Positions 46,001-54,642 of a stretch of 64,000 nucleotides of DNA are shown here, one piece after another. Each line of letters starts with the position of its first letter. The first letter of the stretch is position 1. The position numbers were made by a program, and so were the translations under genes. The stretch is taken from contig NZ_QVNU01000011.1 in the NCBI RefSeq assembly GCF_003545715.1, positions 1-64,000 on the forward strand, in the 5' to 3' direction. A model generated the notes under the pieces. It was not told the DNA's origin. It saw only the letters and a list, made by a program, of their open reading frames with translations, and did no database searches. The DNA is from Taibaiella koreensis (GTDB lineage: Bacteria; Bacteroidota; Bacteroidia; Chitinophagales; Chitinophagaceae).

Positions 46001-46158
46001 TAGCTATAGGGGGAGGTGAAAGAGCTGCCGCATAGCACAAGCGCATTACAGGCATCCTGTTCCGGCTGATTTGGCGGAAGCAATTGCGCAAAACCTATGG
46101 ATACAAAGCCCGGCAGCATCAGCAGCATCAGGATAAGAAGCGGGCGGCAAGTTCTCAT
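43090..46158 (-). CDS. T9SS type B cargo with 54-residue repeats
   Basis: 1022 aa from the ATG at 46158; a GTG two codons upstream is possible. A signal peptide (LLILMLLMLPGFVSIGFA) leads to a CUB-like N-terminal domain (DNSVWLKLTAS, DDYDFAVLDISG). Next come seven 54-residue repeats with C-x3-(Q/M)PYTWNGI ... AGG ... GCDS-x-VTLNLTV, then three shorter diverged repeats (ACGQLVFNGITYTS ... GCDSL). The last ~90 residues are the gliding motility-associated C-terminal domain (FMPNAFSPNGDGLNDRFIPG, FNRWGQEVYN, GTYYYVLK). It should be exported by the type IX system and may act in adhesion or matrix. It is a single gene on its strand. Confidence 0.93.
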   Translation of the reverse strand: MRTCRPLLILMLLMLPGFVSIGFAQLLPPNQPEQDACNALVLCGSSFTSPYSYQGVGTLNNLGTTPCGSGEDNSVWLKLTASTSGTLVFSIAPVSPQDDYDFAVLDISGTTCSSLSSANVVRCNFNNNQPGSNVNGVIGLNTTSTLSYVAGGTFGSSFCQQLNVTAGQVFLIMINNYGNYASGGPSSGFTINFAGSTATFNTPPPPQLQSILVPVCNYKSEITIQLSSEVKCSSIAANGSDFYLSPSGTITAAQGINCSGSSGYTDKVKLTFSPALPPGNYTVHAQQGTDGNTLLDLCNNPLALPAQLSFTVRELAKTVTMTRCTSQMPFTWNGINVTAGGPAAAVAHHTTTFGCDSVTTLNLTVSPSVTATVNAGVCSNQLPYLWNGINVAAGGPVAATFTSTSSGGCDSVTTLNLTVKPVYTGAQTVNICSSQLPYTWNGIVVPAGGTGIATYTGTRANGCDSTVTLNLVVHPPYTGTVNRTICANQLPYTWNGIVVAAGGAGAATYHGTTTWGCDSAVTLNLTVNPLYSDTAAVTICSNQLPYTWNGIVVPAGGTAVATYHGTTALGCDSAVSLSLTVKPVSALTVSRTICSNQLPYLWNGISVTGGGPAAASYTTTGSNGCDSVVTLSLIVTPVVQHTVSMIKCAADMPFTWNGITVNAGGTAAATFTGTSAANCDSIVKLNLVVQQPSVAVLSAHGCNQAIFEGNTYTSSQVVYDTLHYTTGCDSLRRTINITVYPTNPVTVNKDTAACGQLVFNGITYTSSTSVTQTFLTVQGCDSLYLVTAITIHPNTPASLVIDTAACDEVVFEGSTYTSDATLTRMFTNHLGCDSLLRTVNVRPQHFRLNLVADPREIVNGEYVQLTTSANTGYHPTDWYPSTYFPDQQALGQRVQPPHDETFWVIARSDLGCIDSAQIAVRVDTLVADAFMPNAFSPNGDGLNDRFIPGFFNQRGYSITMFRIFNRWGQEVYNGSGKNTQGWDGTYHNQGKPADGGTYYYVLKVTFLNGKEKIMKGDVQLIR
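44056..45189 (-). repeat. Seven in-gene tandem repeats of 162 bp
   Basis: Within the T9SS type B gene, the Cys codon that opens each 54-residue unit recurs every 162 bp, from 45189 down to 44217, without indels. Neighbouring units in the middle (for example at 44703 and 44541) are the most alike. Three diverged units of other length follow to about 43650. Confidence 0.88.
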
Positions 46159-46375
46159 ATGCACAAAAGCAGGGGGAATGCAAGTTCAATTGGAGGACAC
46201 AAAATGTTTAAAAGAGTACTATGCTTATTCACAATTTTATCTACATTAGCAAAAATCTGACCATAATAAAAATTTAACAGGTAAATTAGAAGGTCCGGGA
46301 TAGTACAGCCTCTCCCGGGCTGTGTCCATGCAAGCAAAATCGAAGGCTTATCACTAATTAATACTACCATCACCA

Positions 46376-46969
46376 TTGCATTCATTTTCCGACATCGAAC
46401 TTTGGACGCTCGTGAGACAGGGCGATACCATGGCATTCGAGGTGCTGTATAACCGGTATTGGGAAAAATTCTATACCCTGTGCTACTGGCATGTCCTGGA
46501 CCAGGACACAGCCAAGGACATCGTCCAGGAACTGTTTATCGATCTTTGGGACAAAAGGGACAAGATAGACATCAGGGAAACCGCCGAAGGCTACCTGAAG
46601 GTGGCCGTGCGCAACCGGGTGCTTAACCACATCCGGTCGGTCAATACCAAGCGCCGGCATTACGATGCGGCCAGGAGCACGCTCGAAAAAGAAAGCCAGT
46701 CGGAGGACCTGAACAATGAGCGCGAGCTGAGGAAGCTCTACCAGGAAGAAATTGGTAAGCTGCCCCCCAGGATGAAGGAGATCTATATGCTGAACAAGGA
46801 GCAGGGGATGTCGATCGCCGAGGTGGCAGGCCAGCTTGCGCTTTCTGAGCAAACGGTTAAAAATCAGCTTGGTAACGCCTTGAAAAAGATCCGTAGCGGG
46901 CTGGAACATTACCGGCTGCTGTCACTTATTGTAACCATTGCCGGTTTTTTTGGCAAAATATTAATATAG
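46376..46969 (+). CDS. ECF RNA polymerase sigma factor, FecI-like
   Basis: 197 aa read from TTG at 46376; the first internal ATG would cut into sigma region 2, so TTG is favoured. Region 2 is seen in FEVLYNRYWEKFYTLCYWHV and DIVQELFIDLWDKRD; region 4 in LPPRMKEIYMLNKEQGMSIA and LSEQTVKNQLGNALKKIRSG. It is the first gene of a FecI-FecR-TonB receptor set and probably drives the receptor gene when the anti-sigma is released. A hydrophobic C-terminal tail (LSLIVTIAGFFGKILI) is typical of Bacteroidota members. Confidence 0.92.
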   Translation: MHSFSDIELWTLVRQGDTMAFEVLYNRYWEKFYTLCYWHVLDQDTAKDIVQELFIDLWDKRDKIDIRETAEGYLKVAVRNRVLNHIRSVNTKRRHYDAARSTLEKESQSEDLNNERELRKLYQEEIGKLPPRMKEIYMLNKEQGMSIAEVAGQLALSEQTVKNQLGNALKKIRSGLEHYRLLSLIVTIAGFFGKILI

Positions 46970-47048
46970 TACCCCGTGTTGGCGCTATTGTCTTTAAGCA
47001 ATGATACCAACACCTAAATGAAGGGTTATCGTACCCTTAACAACAATC

Positions 47049-48038
47049 ATGACAAGTATAACAAACAAGCAACAATTGCTTCAGCTCATCGAGAAACACC
47101 GCCAAGGAACGACTACCGAGGCCGAAGAGGCATTGTTGACCCAATGGTTCGACCAGGTACCAACCCTTGAAGCGATCACCTTCACTTCTGAAGAGGAGAA
47201 AGAAGACATCAGAAGCAACATGCGCGACGCGATCTTCCAAAAAATAGGGGAAGGCCGGGAAAAACAACCTGCCATTGTTCAGCCTTTACGCAGCCGCAAA
47301 CGCTGGACCGTGGGCATCGCTGCAGCAGCATTGCTTTGCATTTCCCTGCTGGGTTATTTTTTCTTTGCCAAAGAACCGCAGCCCGTACTGCTCACTATAA
47401 CCGCACCTGCCGGCATACAAAAGCTGCCGGTGATGCTGCCCGACAGCTCCGTAGTGTGGCTGGCCGGCGGCAGCAGCCTTCGCTATCCGGAGCAATTTCC
47501 GGCCGGATCCCGCAAGGTAAGGCTGGATGGCGTCGCTTTCTTTTCAGTTCACCACGACGAAAAGGCGCCATTTACCGTAACTACGCCTGAGGCATTGTCG
47601 GTACGGGTACTGGGTACCTCATTCGTAGTCGATGTGCGCAAAAATACCCAACGCATCAAAGTCAGTGTGATCACCGGCCGCGTACAGGTTGAAGAAGACA
47701 AAAAAGGGTTAAGCGTACTGTTGCCTGGCGAGAAACTTTCTTACTCCTGCCGCTCTCATACTTTTGAAAAAAGCAAATATTTACCTGAAGAAGTGAGTGA
47801 ATGGAAAAATAATGGCACAATTTACCTCAATAATGTATCTTTAAATGAATTATCTGTTATATTGCAAACCATTTACAGGCTTCGTCTTGTCTATGATCCC
47901 GGACAAATGATACAGTACCGTTTCAGCATGAGCTTCTCAAGGGAGCTTACAGGCGATCAGGTGCTGGATATGCTGCGGGTGACGAGCGGGCTGCACTTCG
48001 ACAAGAAGGGCAACGAGGTCGGTGTAACAGAACAATAG
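47049..48038 (+). CDS. FecR-family anti-sigma factor
   Basis: 329 aa. A cytoplasmic N-terminal sigma-binding part (about 80 residues) is followed by one membrane helix (TVGIAAAALLCISLLGYFFF), the periplasmic FecR domain (LPDSSVVWLAGGSSLRYPEQ, VRVLGTSFVVDV, VITGRVQV) and a C-terminal DUF4974 domain (YLNNVSLNELSVILQTIYRL), the part that meets the receptor's STN domain. It lies between the sigma factor and the TonB receptor, which fixes its role as the signal relay. Confidence 0.93.
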   Translation: MTSITNKQQLLQLIEKHRQGTTTEAEEALLTQWFDQVPTLEAITFTSEEEKEDIRSNMRDAIFQKIGEGREKQPAIVQPLRSRKRWTVGIAAAALLCISLLGYFFFAKEPQPVLLTITAPAGIQKLPVMLPDSSVVWLAGGSSLRYPEQFPAGSRKVRLDGVAFFSVHHDEKAPFTVTTPEALSVRVLGTSFVVDVRKNTQRIKVSVITGRVQVEEDKKGLSVLLPGEKLSYSCRSHTFEKSKYLPEEVSEWKNNGTIYLNNVSLNELSVILQTIYRLRLVYDPGQMIQYRFSMSFSRELTGDQVLDMLRVTSGLHFDKKGNEVGVTEQ

Positions 48039-48069
48039 ATACATTCGGTAAGCGGTTATCAGATTTTGA

Positions 48070-50700
48070 ATGGTATGTAGGAGATCGTCAAGGCTTATTT
48101 ATTCCAGAGTTGCTTTTATTCTTCTTTTTGTTTTCGCTGGAATAAATACATATGCCCAGCTGCTGGATACCAGGTTGACCATCGACTTCGCTTCCGGCAG
48201 GCTGGATAAATGTGTTTTGCAGCTACAGCAGGCCACCGGCTATTCCTTCGCCTACGAAACCAGCGGTCTACAGACCTACGAGGTAAAGCCCATGTCGTTC
48301 AAAGAGGAAAAACTGCAAGTGGTTCTTGAACAATTACTCCAGGGATCAGGCTATATCTTTGAAGAACGGCACCATGTGATCCTTATTGGGCCCGCCGCAG
48401 GGCGCCAACCTGGCAAACGTCCCCTATATCAATTTAATGGGGTAATCGAAGACAAACAAACGGGCGAGGTGCTGAAAGGCGTAGCCATTTCGTTGCCGGG
48501 AGAAGGGCGATCCGGCACTTTCACCAACCAGGACGGCTATTTTAGCCTTACCTCACCTTCGGACACCTTAAAGCTCCGGCTCAGCTACCTGAGCTATAAG
48601 CCTGTCGAGGTCGTACTGCAGGCAGCAGACGCCCCCCTCGTGCGCATCCGCATGGATGTGGCGCCGTCCAGCCTTGATTCGGTGCTCGTCGGCGACCCCG
48701 ACGATGTGGTTCCGGTATCACCTTTAAGCAGGGTATCCCCTCCCATCAACCGGCTGTTTTACCTGCCCCGTTTCTGCGGCGATGTCGATCTCATCAGTAT
48801 GCTTAAGATCACCCCGGGCATACAGGAAGCCAACGACGGCTCCGGCTCGCTCATTGTGCGTGGCGGAGCGCCTGACCAGAACCTGCTGCTGCTCGACGAT
48901 GCCAATGTATTCAATGCTACGCATCTTTTCGGCCTGGTTTCTACAGTGAACGTCAATGCGGTGGAAAATCTGGAGATCTACAAAGGTGCTTTTCCCGCAC
49001 GTTATAGTGGCCGCATTTCCTCGGTATGGGATGTAGGTATGAAGGATGGCGACCCCCAACAGCTGCATGGGGCGCTGTCGGTGGGCACCTTTGCCTCGGA
49101 CATTATGCTGGAGGGGCCTATTATTAAAGACAAAACCACGTTTATGATCGCGGCACGGAAGAGTTACCACGATATATACGTTCGCCTGTTTACCCCCGGG
49201 GTCAAGCTGCAATTCCAGGATATGAATATCAAGCTGCACCACCGCTTCTCCGACAAAGACCACCTGTACCTCAGCGGTTATGCTTCCAAGGATATATTCA
49301 ACCTCAACAGCGATACCTTCTACGCCGGAGGGAACAACCAGACGACCGGCATTTCGTTCCGGACTACAAACAAAGCGGCCAGCCTGAGATGGCGCCACGA
49401 TTATTCGCCCCGTCTGACTACTAATCTCAGCATTCTCTATTCTACCTACAACCTTGATGCAGGTACCGATTTTACTTTGGAGATGCCGGGAAGAAGGGAT
49501 CCCGATGTACAATACTGGAACGGATTGAAAGAAAGGGCCACCAGCGGTGTATACGATATCGGCGGCAAATGGGATGCCCATTACCAGTTGGGCAATAACC
49601 ATGATATCGAAGCGGGCCTTTATTACACGCATCACAAATTTGACCCTTACCACTTTACCAAGGATTGGGCATTGCAGGACCCGGCTCTGATCGCCAACCC
49701 GCCACCGAATGAAGAAGAGATCATCCGCGATTCGATCAGCAGCGAAAGCGGACTGTACCTCGAAGATCACTTCAATATCGCTTCCCGCTGGACGGCATCG
49801 GCAGGCCTGCATTTCAATCGCTATGTGCAGAACAGCAAGACTTACCTGTCACTACAACCCAGGATAAATGTACGTTATGAGCTGCATCCGGGCTGGTTCC
49901 TGTATGGCGCTTATGTAAAGATGCAGCAGAACGTTCACCGCCTGTCGGCCAGCCAGACCTCCTTGCCCATCGATACATGGATACCTTCTACCGACAAGCT
50001 GAAACCGCAGGTCTCAAATCAGGTTAGCCTGGGCGTGTCTGGCGTTGTCAACGGCCTGTTCGATTTCAGCGTAGAATCTTACTATAAGGGGATCAAAGAT
50101 GTGGCCGAGCTATTGCTACTGCGCCTGGTCGATTCCGCGGAAGTCACCAAGAACACCAGTTGGGACAAGGAGGTAGCAACGGGCAAGGGCGCCGCCTATG
50201 GCATTGAAATTTCTCTGAGAAGGACAAAAGGTAATTTTACCGGCTGGTTCAGTTATGCCTTGTCCTGGAGCAATCGTACGCTGCCCGAGATCAACAACGG
50301 CCTTACTTTTCCCTACAAATACGACCGGCGCCACAACCTTAACCTGGTGGCCTTATATAAGCTGGGCAAAACACTGGAGCTATCGGGTGTTTTTTCTTTC
50401 CAGAGCAAGCCACAGGCTCCTGTACCTATTATCCGCACTTCCGATTTGTCTTACGATGCTGAACTGGTAAAGGAATATGCAGCGACCACAGAGCAGCGGG
50501 CTTATCACCGGCTGGATCTTGGCATCAGTTGGCTTAACCGGTACAGCAGCCGGCTACATGGCACCTGGAACCTGAGTGTACTCAATGTATACAACAGGGC
50601 CAATGCTTTTTACTACTTCTCCAGGAACAACAACAATCAGCTCGACAGGACCGTGCTATTGCCGGTATCGGTTATCCTGACCTATACGCTGAGTTTCTGA
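48070..50700 (+). CDS. TonB-dependent receptor with STN and carboxypeptidase-like domains
   Basis: 876 aa. A signal peptide ends near NTYAQ. The STN signalling domain (RLTIDFASGRLDKCVLQLQQ) is followed by a CarboxypepD_reg-like domain (FNGVIEDKQTGEVLKGVAIS), then the plug (MLKITPGIQEANDGSGSLIV, RGGAPDQNLLLLDDANVFN) and the 22-strand barrel to the closing aromatic F. The STN domain should touch FecR when ligand binds and so switch on the sigma factor. No SusD-like partner follows, so uptake of iron chelates or peptides is more likely than glycan uptake. The ligand is unknown. Confidence 0.93.
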   Translation: MVCRRSSRLIYSRVAFILLFVFAGINTYAQLLDTRLTIDFASGRLDKCVLQLQQATGYSFAYETSGLQTYEVKPMSFKEEKLQVVLEQLLQGSGYIFEERHHVILIGPAAGRQPGKRPLYQFNGVIEDKQTGEVLKGVAISLPGEGRSGTFTNQDGYFSLTSPSDTLKLRLSYLSYKPVEVVLQAADAPLVRIRMDVAPSSLDSVLVGDPDDVVPVSPLSRVSPPINRLFYLPRFCGDVDLISMLKITPGIQEANDGSGSLIVRGGAPDQNLLLLDDANVFNATHLFGLVSTVNVNAVENLEIYKGAFPARYSGRISSVWDVGMKDGDPQQLHGALSVGTFASDIMLEGPIIKDKTTFMIAARKSYHDIYVRLFTPGVKLQFQDMNIKLHHRFSDKDHLYLSGYASKDIFNLNSDTFYAGGNNQTTGISFRTTNKAASLRWRHDYSPRLTTNLSILYSTYNLDAGTDFTLEMPGRRDPDVQYWNGLKERATSGVYDIGGKWDAHYQLGNNHDIEAGLYYTHHKFDPYHFTKDWALQDPALIANPPPNEEEIIRDSISSESGLYLEDHFNIASRWTASAGLHFNRYVQNSKTYLSLQPRINVRYELHPGWFLYGAYVKMQQNVHRLSASQTSLPIDTWIPSTDKLKPQVSNQVSLGVSGVVNGLFDFSVESYYKGIKDVAELLLLRLVDSAEVTKNTSWDKEVATGKGAAYGIEISLRRTKGNFTGWFSYALSWSNRTLPEINNGLTFPYKYDRRHNLNLVALYKLGKTLELSGVFSFQSKPQAPVPIIRTSDLSYDAELVKEYAATTEQRAYHRLDLGISWLNRYSSRLHGTWNLSVLNVYNRANAFYYFSRNNNNQLDRTVLLPVSVILTYTLSF

Positions 50701-50726
50701 TATCCCGGTGTTTAAGGTTTAAGCGA

Positions 50727-51872
50727 TCATGCTGCCTGCCGTCTGCCGCCCAGCAGGTACAGCTGCACCACCAGGGCCATCATCAAAAACATCGCAATGA
50801 GTTGATGCAGCTCAGCCAGGGTTTCGAAGATGCCCCATCGATTGGGTACGATCGACACACTCGTCAACACAGTACATATACCCAGGATCACCTGCAGCAG
50901 CACCAGTGTTGCCGGCTGCCAGCGGTACCGTACAAACGCCTTGCTCCAGGCTCGCTTGCGATAAGCGATGAAAGCAGATAAGAAGACAAGAAGGGCAAGC
51001 AAATAGGCGATACTCCGGTGGATAAAATGAATGGTGATCTTATTTTCCAGCAAGGGATGGCCAGAGGCGGCTTCACCCATACCTCCCGGTATCCAGCTAC
51101 CATTGATGGTGGGCCAGGTTGCAGCGGCCGTAGCGGCTTTGTTGCCAGCCATCAGGGCGCCATATACCAGCTGCAACAGCAGCACCAGGAAGGTAAGGAT
51201 ATACAGGTTACGTAAAACGGGACGATATACTTTTTCTGTAGCCGGTATCAGCAATTGCAAGGCAAACCACAGCACATAGCAGGCCAGTATCATGGCGAGT
51301 ACAAAATGGATCGCCAGCTTCGTAGGGCGTACATAGATCGCATCGCCGGTAAGCCCGCTCTTTACCATGATCCAGCCTACCGCTCCCTGAAGTGCTCCCA
51401 GGACAAACAGTGCGACCAGGGGCATTACCATTTCCCTGCTGAAATATCTTTTCACCAGAAAATAAATAAAGGGGATCGCAAAGACAAACCCGATCAGGCG
51501 TGCCCACAAACGGTGAAACCATTCCCAGAAAAAGATGGACTTGAAATCGCTTAAGGTAAAGTCGCTGTTGAGATAATGATACTGCGGCGACTGTTGGTAC
51601 CGCGCAAACTCCTTTACCCAGGCATCGTGGTTCAGCGGTGGCAAGGCTCCTGTCACCACATCCCATTCTGTAATAGAAAGGCCCGAGCCGGTAAGCCGGG
51701 TCACGCCGCCCAGCAGGGTCTGGATAATGATCATCACCACGCCGGTGATCAGCCATTGGGCCACTCTTTTCTGCCTGCGCCCGGATGCTTCACCGGGTAA
51801 TGTGCTGAAGGTATTCAAATCGCCGCAATTTTTGCGCAAAGGTAAGCTTGCATCGATAAACGGCGAAGGCAT
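50727..51872 (-). CDS. ctaA: Heme A synthase (COX15/CtaA)
   Basis: 381 aa, about eight membrane helices. It should oxidise heme O to heme A for cytochrome c oxidase. The family parts are TLLGGVTRLTGSGLSITEWD, the heme-ligand His in FFWEWFHRLWARLIG, KLAIHFVLAMIL, KITIHFIHRSIAYLLAL and ETLAELHQLIAMFL. It is the longer Bacteroidota/mitochondrial COX15 type. The first 35 residues are not typical and a later start is possible. No ctaB or cox genes are adjacent. Confidence 0.93.
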   Translation of the reverse strand: MPSPFIDASLPLRKNCGDLNTFSTLPGEASGRRQKRVAQWLITGVVMIIIQTLLGGVTRLTGSGLSITEWDVVTGALPPLNHDAWVKEFARYQQSPQYHYLNSDFTLSDFKSIFFWEWFHRLWARLIGFVFAIPFIYFLVKRYFSREMVMPLVALFVLGALQGAVGWIMVKSGLTGDAIYVRPTKLAIHFVLAMILACYVLWFALQLLIPATEKVYRPVLRNLYILTFLVLLLQLVYGALMAGNKAATAAATWPTINGSWIPGGMGEAASGHPLLENKITIHFIHRSIAYLLALLVFLSAFIAYRKRAWSKAFVRYRWQPATLVLLQVILGICTVLTSVSIVPNRWGIFETLAELHQLIAMFLMMALVVQLYLLGGRRQAA

Positions 51873-51927
51873 TTACCGAAGTAAATGCCTGGTTAACCTA
51901 TTATTTCCATTGGCATATCAGGTGGCT

Positions 51928-52656
51928 TTACCAACCATCTTTCCCGAACAGGTAGCCGATCGAAATGCCCATTCCCCAGCTCCTTACCCGGGAAACGTCG
52001 GTATTCAGAGGGCTCAGGTTGCCCAGCCCATAAGAGAAATTGGCTTTGAAGTACAAACCCACATTGGCTTCGTAACCCAGGAAAGCAGCGGCGCCATAAT
52101 CCCAGCTCTTGAGATCATCCGTTTTATCTGTACCAAATTGCAGATCTTTGCTTTTGTGCAGGTAATCGTATCCCGAAACTTTTTGCGGATCGGTACCGTA
52201 GGTAACTACAGGGATATCGGCTTTCCAGCTTCCCGAAAAAAGATAGGATACATAAGGCCCTGCGCCGGCTATAAAACGACCCGTACCTTCGAAGCCTGAT
52301 TTATAGACAAGATAAACGGGAACGCGGAAATTATGAATCCTGTAATAAGCCGTTTGGCTGGGCGAGCCGAGGCCAAATCGCGTAAAATCGACGTGGTCTG
52401 CATATTTTATATTTTCAAAAAGATAAAAAACACCCCCTTGCAGGTACATATTCTTCATCAGCTGAAGGTCGGCTACCACACCTGCCGACGCGCCAGGAGC
52501 GGGTTTGCTGTTTTCAGTCACCTTTTCCGAAGCAGTTATTATCTTTTTCCGGCTCTGCATTCCCATGTAGTAACCGGCCTCCGGTCCGAACTTTATCTGC
52601 GCAAAAGTTGTTGTAGACAAAAGTGTTAAGAATATAAGCAGAACTATTTTGTTCAT
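51928..52656 (-). CDS. Outer membrane beta-barrel protein (PorT-like fold)
   Basis: 242 aa from the ATG at 52656, which gives a good signal peptide (MNKIVLLIFLTLLSTTTFAQ); the frame runs further upstream but overlaps the msrB start region. Repeated amphipathic strands with aromatic ends (GPEAGYYMGMQSR, YLQGGVFYLFENI, FRVPVYLVYKSGF, GMGISIGYLFG) indicate a small eight-stranded barrel of the outer membrane beta-barrel domain type. The function is unknown. Only 37 bp separate it from the divergent msrB start, so the two promoters must overlap neighbouring coding sequence or each other. Confidence 0.82.
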   Translation of the reverse strand: MNKIVLLIFLTLLSTTTFAQIKFGPEAGYYMGMQSRKKIITASEKVTENSKPAPGASAGVVADLQLMKNMYLQGGVFYLFENIKYADHVDFTRFGLGSPSQTAYYRIHNFRVPVYLVYKSGFEGTGRFIAGAGPYVSYLFSGSWKADIPVVTYGTDPQKVSGYDYLHKSKDLQFGTDKTDDLKSWDYGAAAFLGYEANVGLYFKANFSYGLGNLSPLNTDVSRVRSWGMGISIGYLFGKDGW

Positions 52657-52693
52657 AAAGCAGGGTTTATTTAATGCAAAATTAGAATTTAAG

Positions 52694-53215
52694 ATGAGAT
52701 TAACACTCTTTTTTATTGTTATGCTTTTATTTCCGTCCTGTAAAGGAGTCTCACAAGAGCGTACTATGACAAACGACCATACCAACAACCCCCATTATTC
52801 CCGCACGGACACAACTCACCTCCATGTCTCCGATGCCGAATGGAAGAAGATCCTGCCCGCAGACCTCTATGCCGTTGCACGCGAGCAGGCTACGGAAAGG
52901 GCATTTACCGGCCAGTATTGGGATGCCGATACAAAAGGAACTTATTACTGTGCCGTCTGCGGAAATACCCTCTTCAAATCTGATGCCAAATTTGCGAGCA
53001 GCTGCGGCTGGCCCAGCTTTTTTGAAGCCATCAGACCCAATAGTGTGATCTATCGTGACGACAACTCGCATGGGATGCACCGTACCGAGGTGCTTTGCGG
53101 CCGTTGTGAGTCGCACCTGGGGCATATTTTCGACGACGGGCCGCCACCCAGCTACAAACGGTTTTGCATGAACTCGATATCGCTCGATTTTGAGCCGGGT
53201 ATTGCATCGAAGTAA
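52694..53215 (+). CDS. msrB: Peptide-methionine (R)-S-oxide reductase, lipoprotein
   Basis: 173 aa from the ATG at 52694, which gives a lipoprotein signal (LFFIVMLLFPSC). The MsrB domain has both zinc CxxC pairs (YYCAVCGN and LCGRCESHLGH), the GWPSFFEAI motif and the catalytic Cys in RFCMNSISLDF. It repairs methionine-R-sulfoxide in proteins, here in the periplasm or outer membrane because of the lipid anchor. A cytoplasmic form is less likely given the lipobox. It is followed by the DUF4421 gene 34 bp later. Confidence 0.93.
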   Translation: MRLTLFFIVMLLFPSCKGVSQERTMTNDHTNNPHYSRTDTTHLHVSDAEWKKILPADLYAVAREQATERAFTGQYWDADTKGTYYCAVCGNTLFKSDAKFASSCGWPSFFEAIRPNSVIYRDDNSHGMHRTEVLCGRCESHLGHIFDDGPPPSYKRFCMNSISLDFEPGIASK

Positions 53216-53249
53216 CAAGCTTACGTTTTGAAATAGAAAAAGACCTTTC

Positions 53250-54320
53250 ATGAAGGGAATCGTAGTGTTGACAACATTAGGGATGTTTTGTGCTGTGCCC
53301 AACTACAGTGAGGCCCAGCTGCTCAAGGGCATTTTGAAGCGGTCGCCCACCGATACCGCCTACGTTAAAGCCTACGACCGTGAGATCACCGCCAGGATCT
53401 ATCTGTCGCAGAAATATACGGGTATACGCATACCCGGGAACAGCAAAGAATCTTCTTTCCGCTATCGCCCCAACACCACGCTTAACCTGGGTATAGGCGC
53501 CACTTACCGCTCTTTTTCCCTTAACCTCGCTTATGGCTTTCCCGGCCTGAACGGCGACGGTAAAGAGCGCGGCAAAACCCGCTACCTCGATCTCCAGGCG
53601 CATCTCTATGGCCGGAAGGTTATCGTCGACCTCTTCGGCCAGTTCTACAAAGGCTATTACCTTTCGCCCGAAAATTATATCGCCGGCGTACCGGGCTATT
53701 ACATACGGCCCGATATCAGGGTAAGAATGGTTGGCGGCTCTGCTTATTATGCTTTCAACAACCGCAAATTCTCCTATCGCGCCGGCCTGATCCAAAACGA
53801 GTGGCAGACCCAGTCGGCAGGTACTTTTCTATTGGGCGGCGATGTCTACTATGGTGTTATCAATAGCGACAGCTTGCTGGTACCCAGGGAGCTAGCCGGG
53901 CAATTTCCCCAGGGAAATGTCAAACGGATGCGCTTTTTCAATATAGGCCCCGGCGGCGGCTATGCCTACACGTTTGTATACAAACGCAATTGGTTTGCTA
54001 CCGGCTCGCTTACAGTGAACATTCCCATAGATTTCGTAAACGAGGCTACGCTTACCGAGGAAAAAAATAAGATCAGCGTCTCACCCAATTTTATGGTGCG
54101 TGTAGCCGTAGGCTACAACAGCAGGCGCTGGATCTATACAGCCTCCCTGGTCAACAGCACCGTCACTGCCGACGGGTCTTACAATGAAGGTATGTACCGG
54201 ATCAGCACGGGTAATTACCGGCTCACGGTAGCCCGCCGGTTCACACTTGACCGCAAGACCAGAAAGACCATCAAGCCGGTAGATAAAGTGCTTGAAGCGC
54301 CCAAAAACCTGACCAAATAG
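53250..54320 (+). CDS. DUF4421 family envelope protein
   Basis: 356 aa. A signal peptide ends near YSEAQ. The segment SFRYRPNTTLNLGIGATYRSFSLNLAYGFPGL is typical of DUF4421 and is followed by many amphipathic strands (RMVGGSAYYAFNNRKFSYRA, YAYTFVYKRNWFATGSLTVN, VAVGYNSRRWIYTASLV). It should be an outer membrane barrel. The function of the family is unknown. It follows msrB at 34 bp and ends before a pair of hairpins. Confidence 0.87.
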   Translation: MKGIVVLTTLGMFCAVPNYSEAQLLKGILKRSPTDTAYVKAYDREITARIYLSQKYTGIRIPGNSKESSFRYRPNTTLNLGIGATYRSFSLNLAYGFPGLNGDGKERGKTRYLDLQAHLYGRKVIVDLFGQFYKGYYLSPENYIAGVPGYYIRPDIRVRMVGGSAYYAFNNRKFSYRAGLIQNEWQTQSAGTFLLGGDVYYGVINSDSLLVPRELAGQFPQGNVKRMRFFNIGPGGGYAYTFVYKRNWFATGSLTVNIPIDFVNEATLTEEKNKISVSPNFMVRVAVGYNSRRWIYTASLVNSTVTADGSYNEGMYRISTGNYRLTVARRFTLDRKTRKTIKPVDKVLEAPKNLTK

Positions 54321-54341
54321 GCAAGACCGTTCCATCGGGAC

Positions 54342-54423
54342 GCCGTTCGGGACGCGAAGCGGCCTGAACGGCTACTGATCTGTCCCCATTTCTCTTTACT
54401 CCCCGGGGCGTAAGAGAAATGGG
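54342..54423 (+). terminator. Two strong hairpins after the DUF4421 gene
   Basis: The first is GCCGTTC / GAACGGC (54342-54372), enclosing a GC-rich loop. The second is a 14-bp stem, CCCATTTCTCTTxAC / GTAAGAGAAATGGG, with one bulge and a GC-rich loop (54385-54423), followed by TTTGTCT. The weak T tract makes this an uncertain terminator, but the stems are clear. The rest of the gap (54424-54642) shows no gene. Confidence 0.6.
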
Positions 54424-54642
54424 TTTGTCTGGTTGCGTCTACCGACATTTTGCCGCTGCAGTGCAATGTGGATGGCATGTTGCTTACGCTACAGACATTC
54501 TATCCCGAGCGACTAACATGTAAGGGTTTTAATACATAAACAGCAAGCCCAACAAATCAAAGCGTTCCTTCTCCCCCGGCTTTTCCGCTTGATCTGAAAA
54601 ATGGGCGCCTACTGCCGGCATTTTTCAATTATTTTTGCGAAG

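Noticed and set aside
48724-49812. 362-codon minus-strand open frame
   Set aside because: It is antisense to the TonB-dependent receptor, which has complete domains in the other strand.
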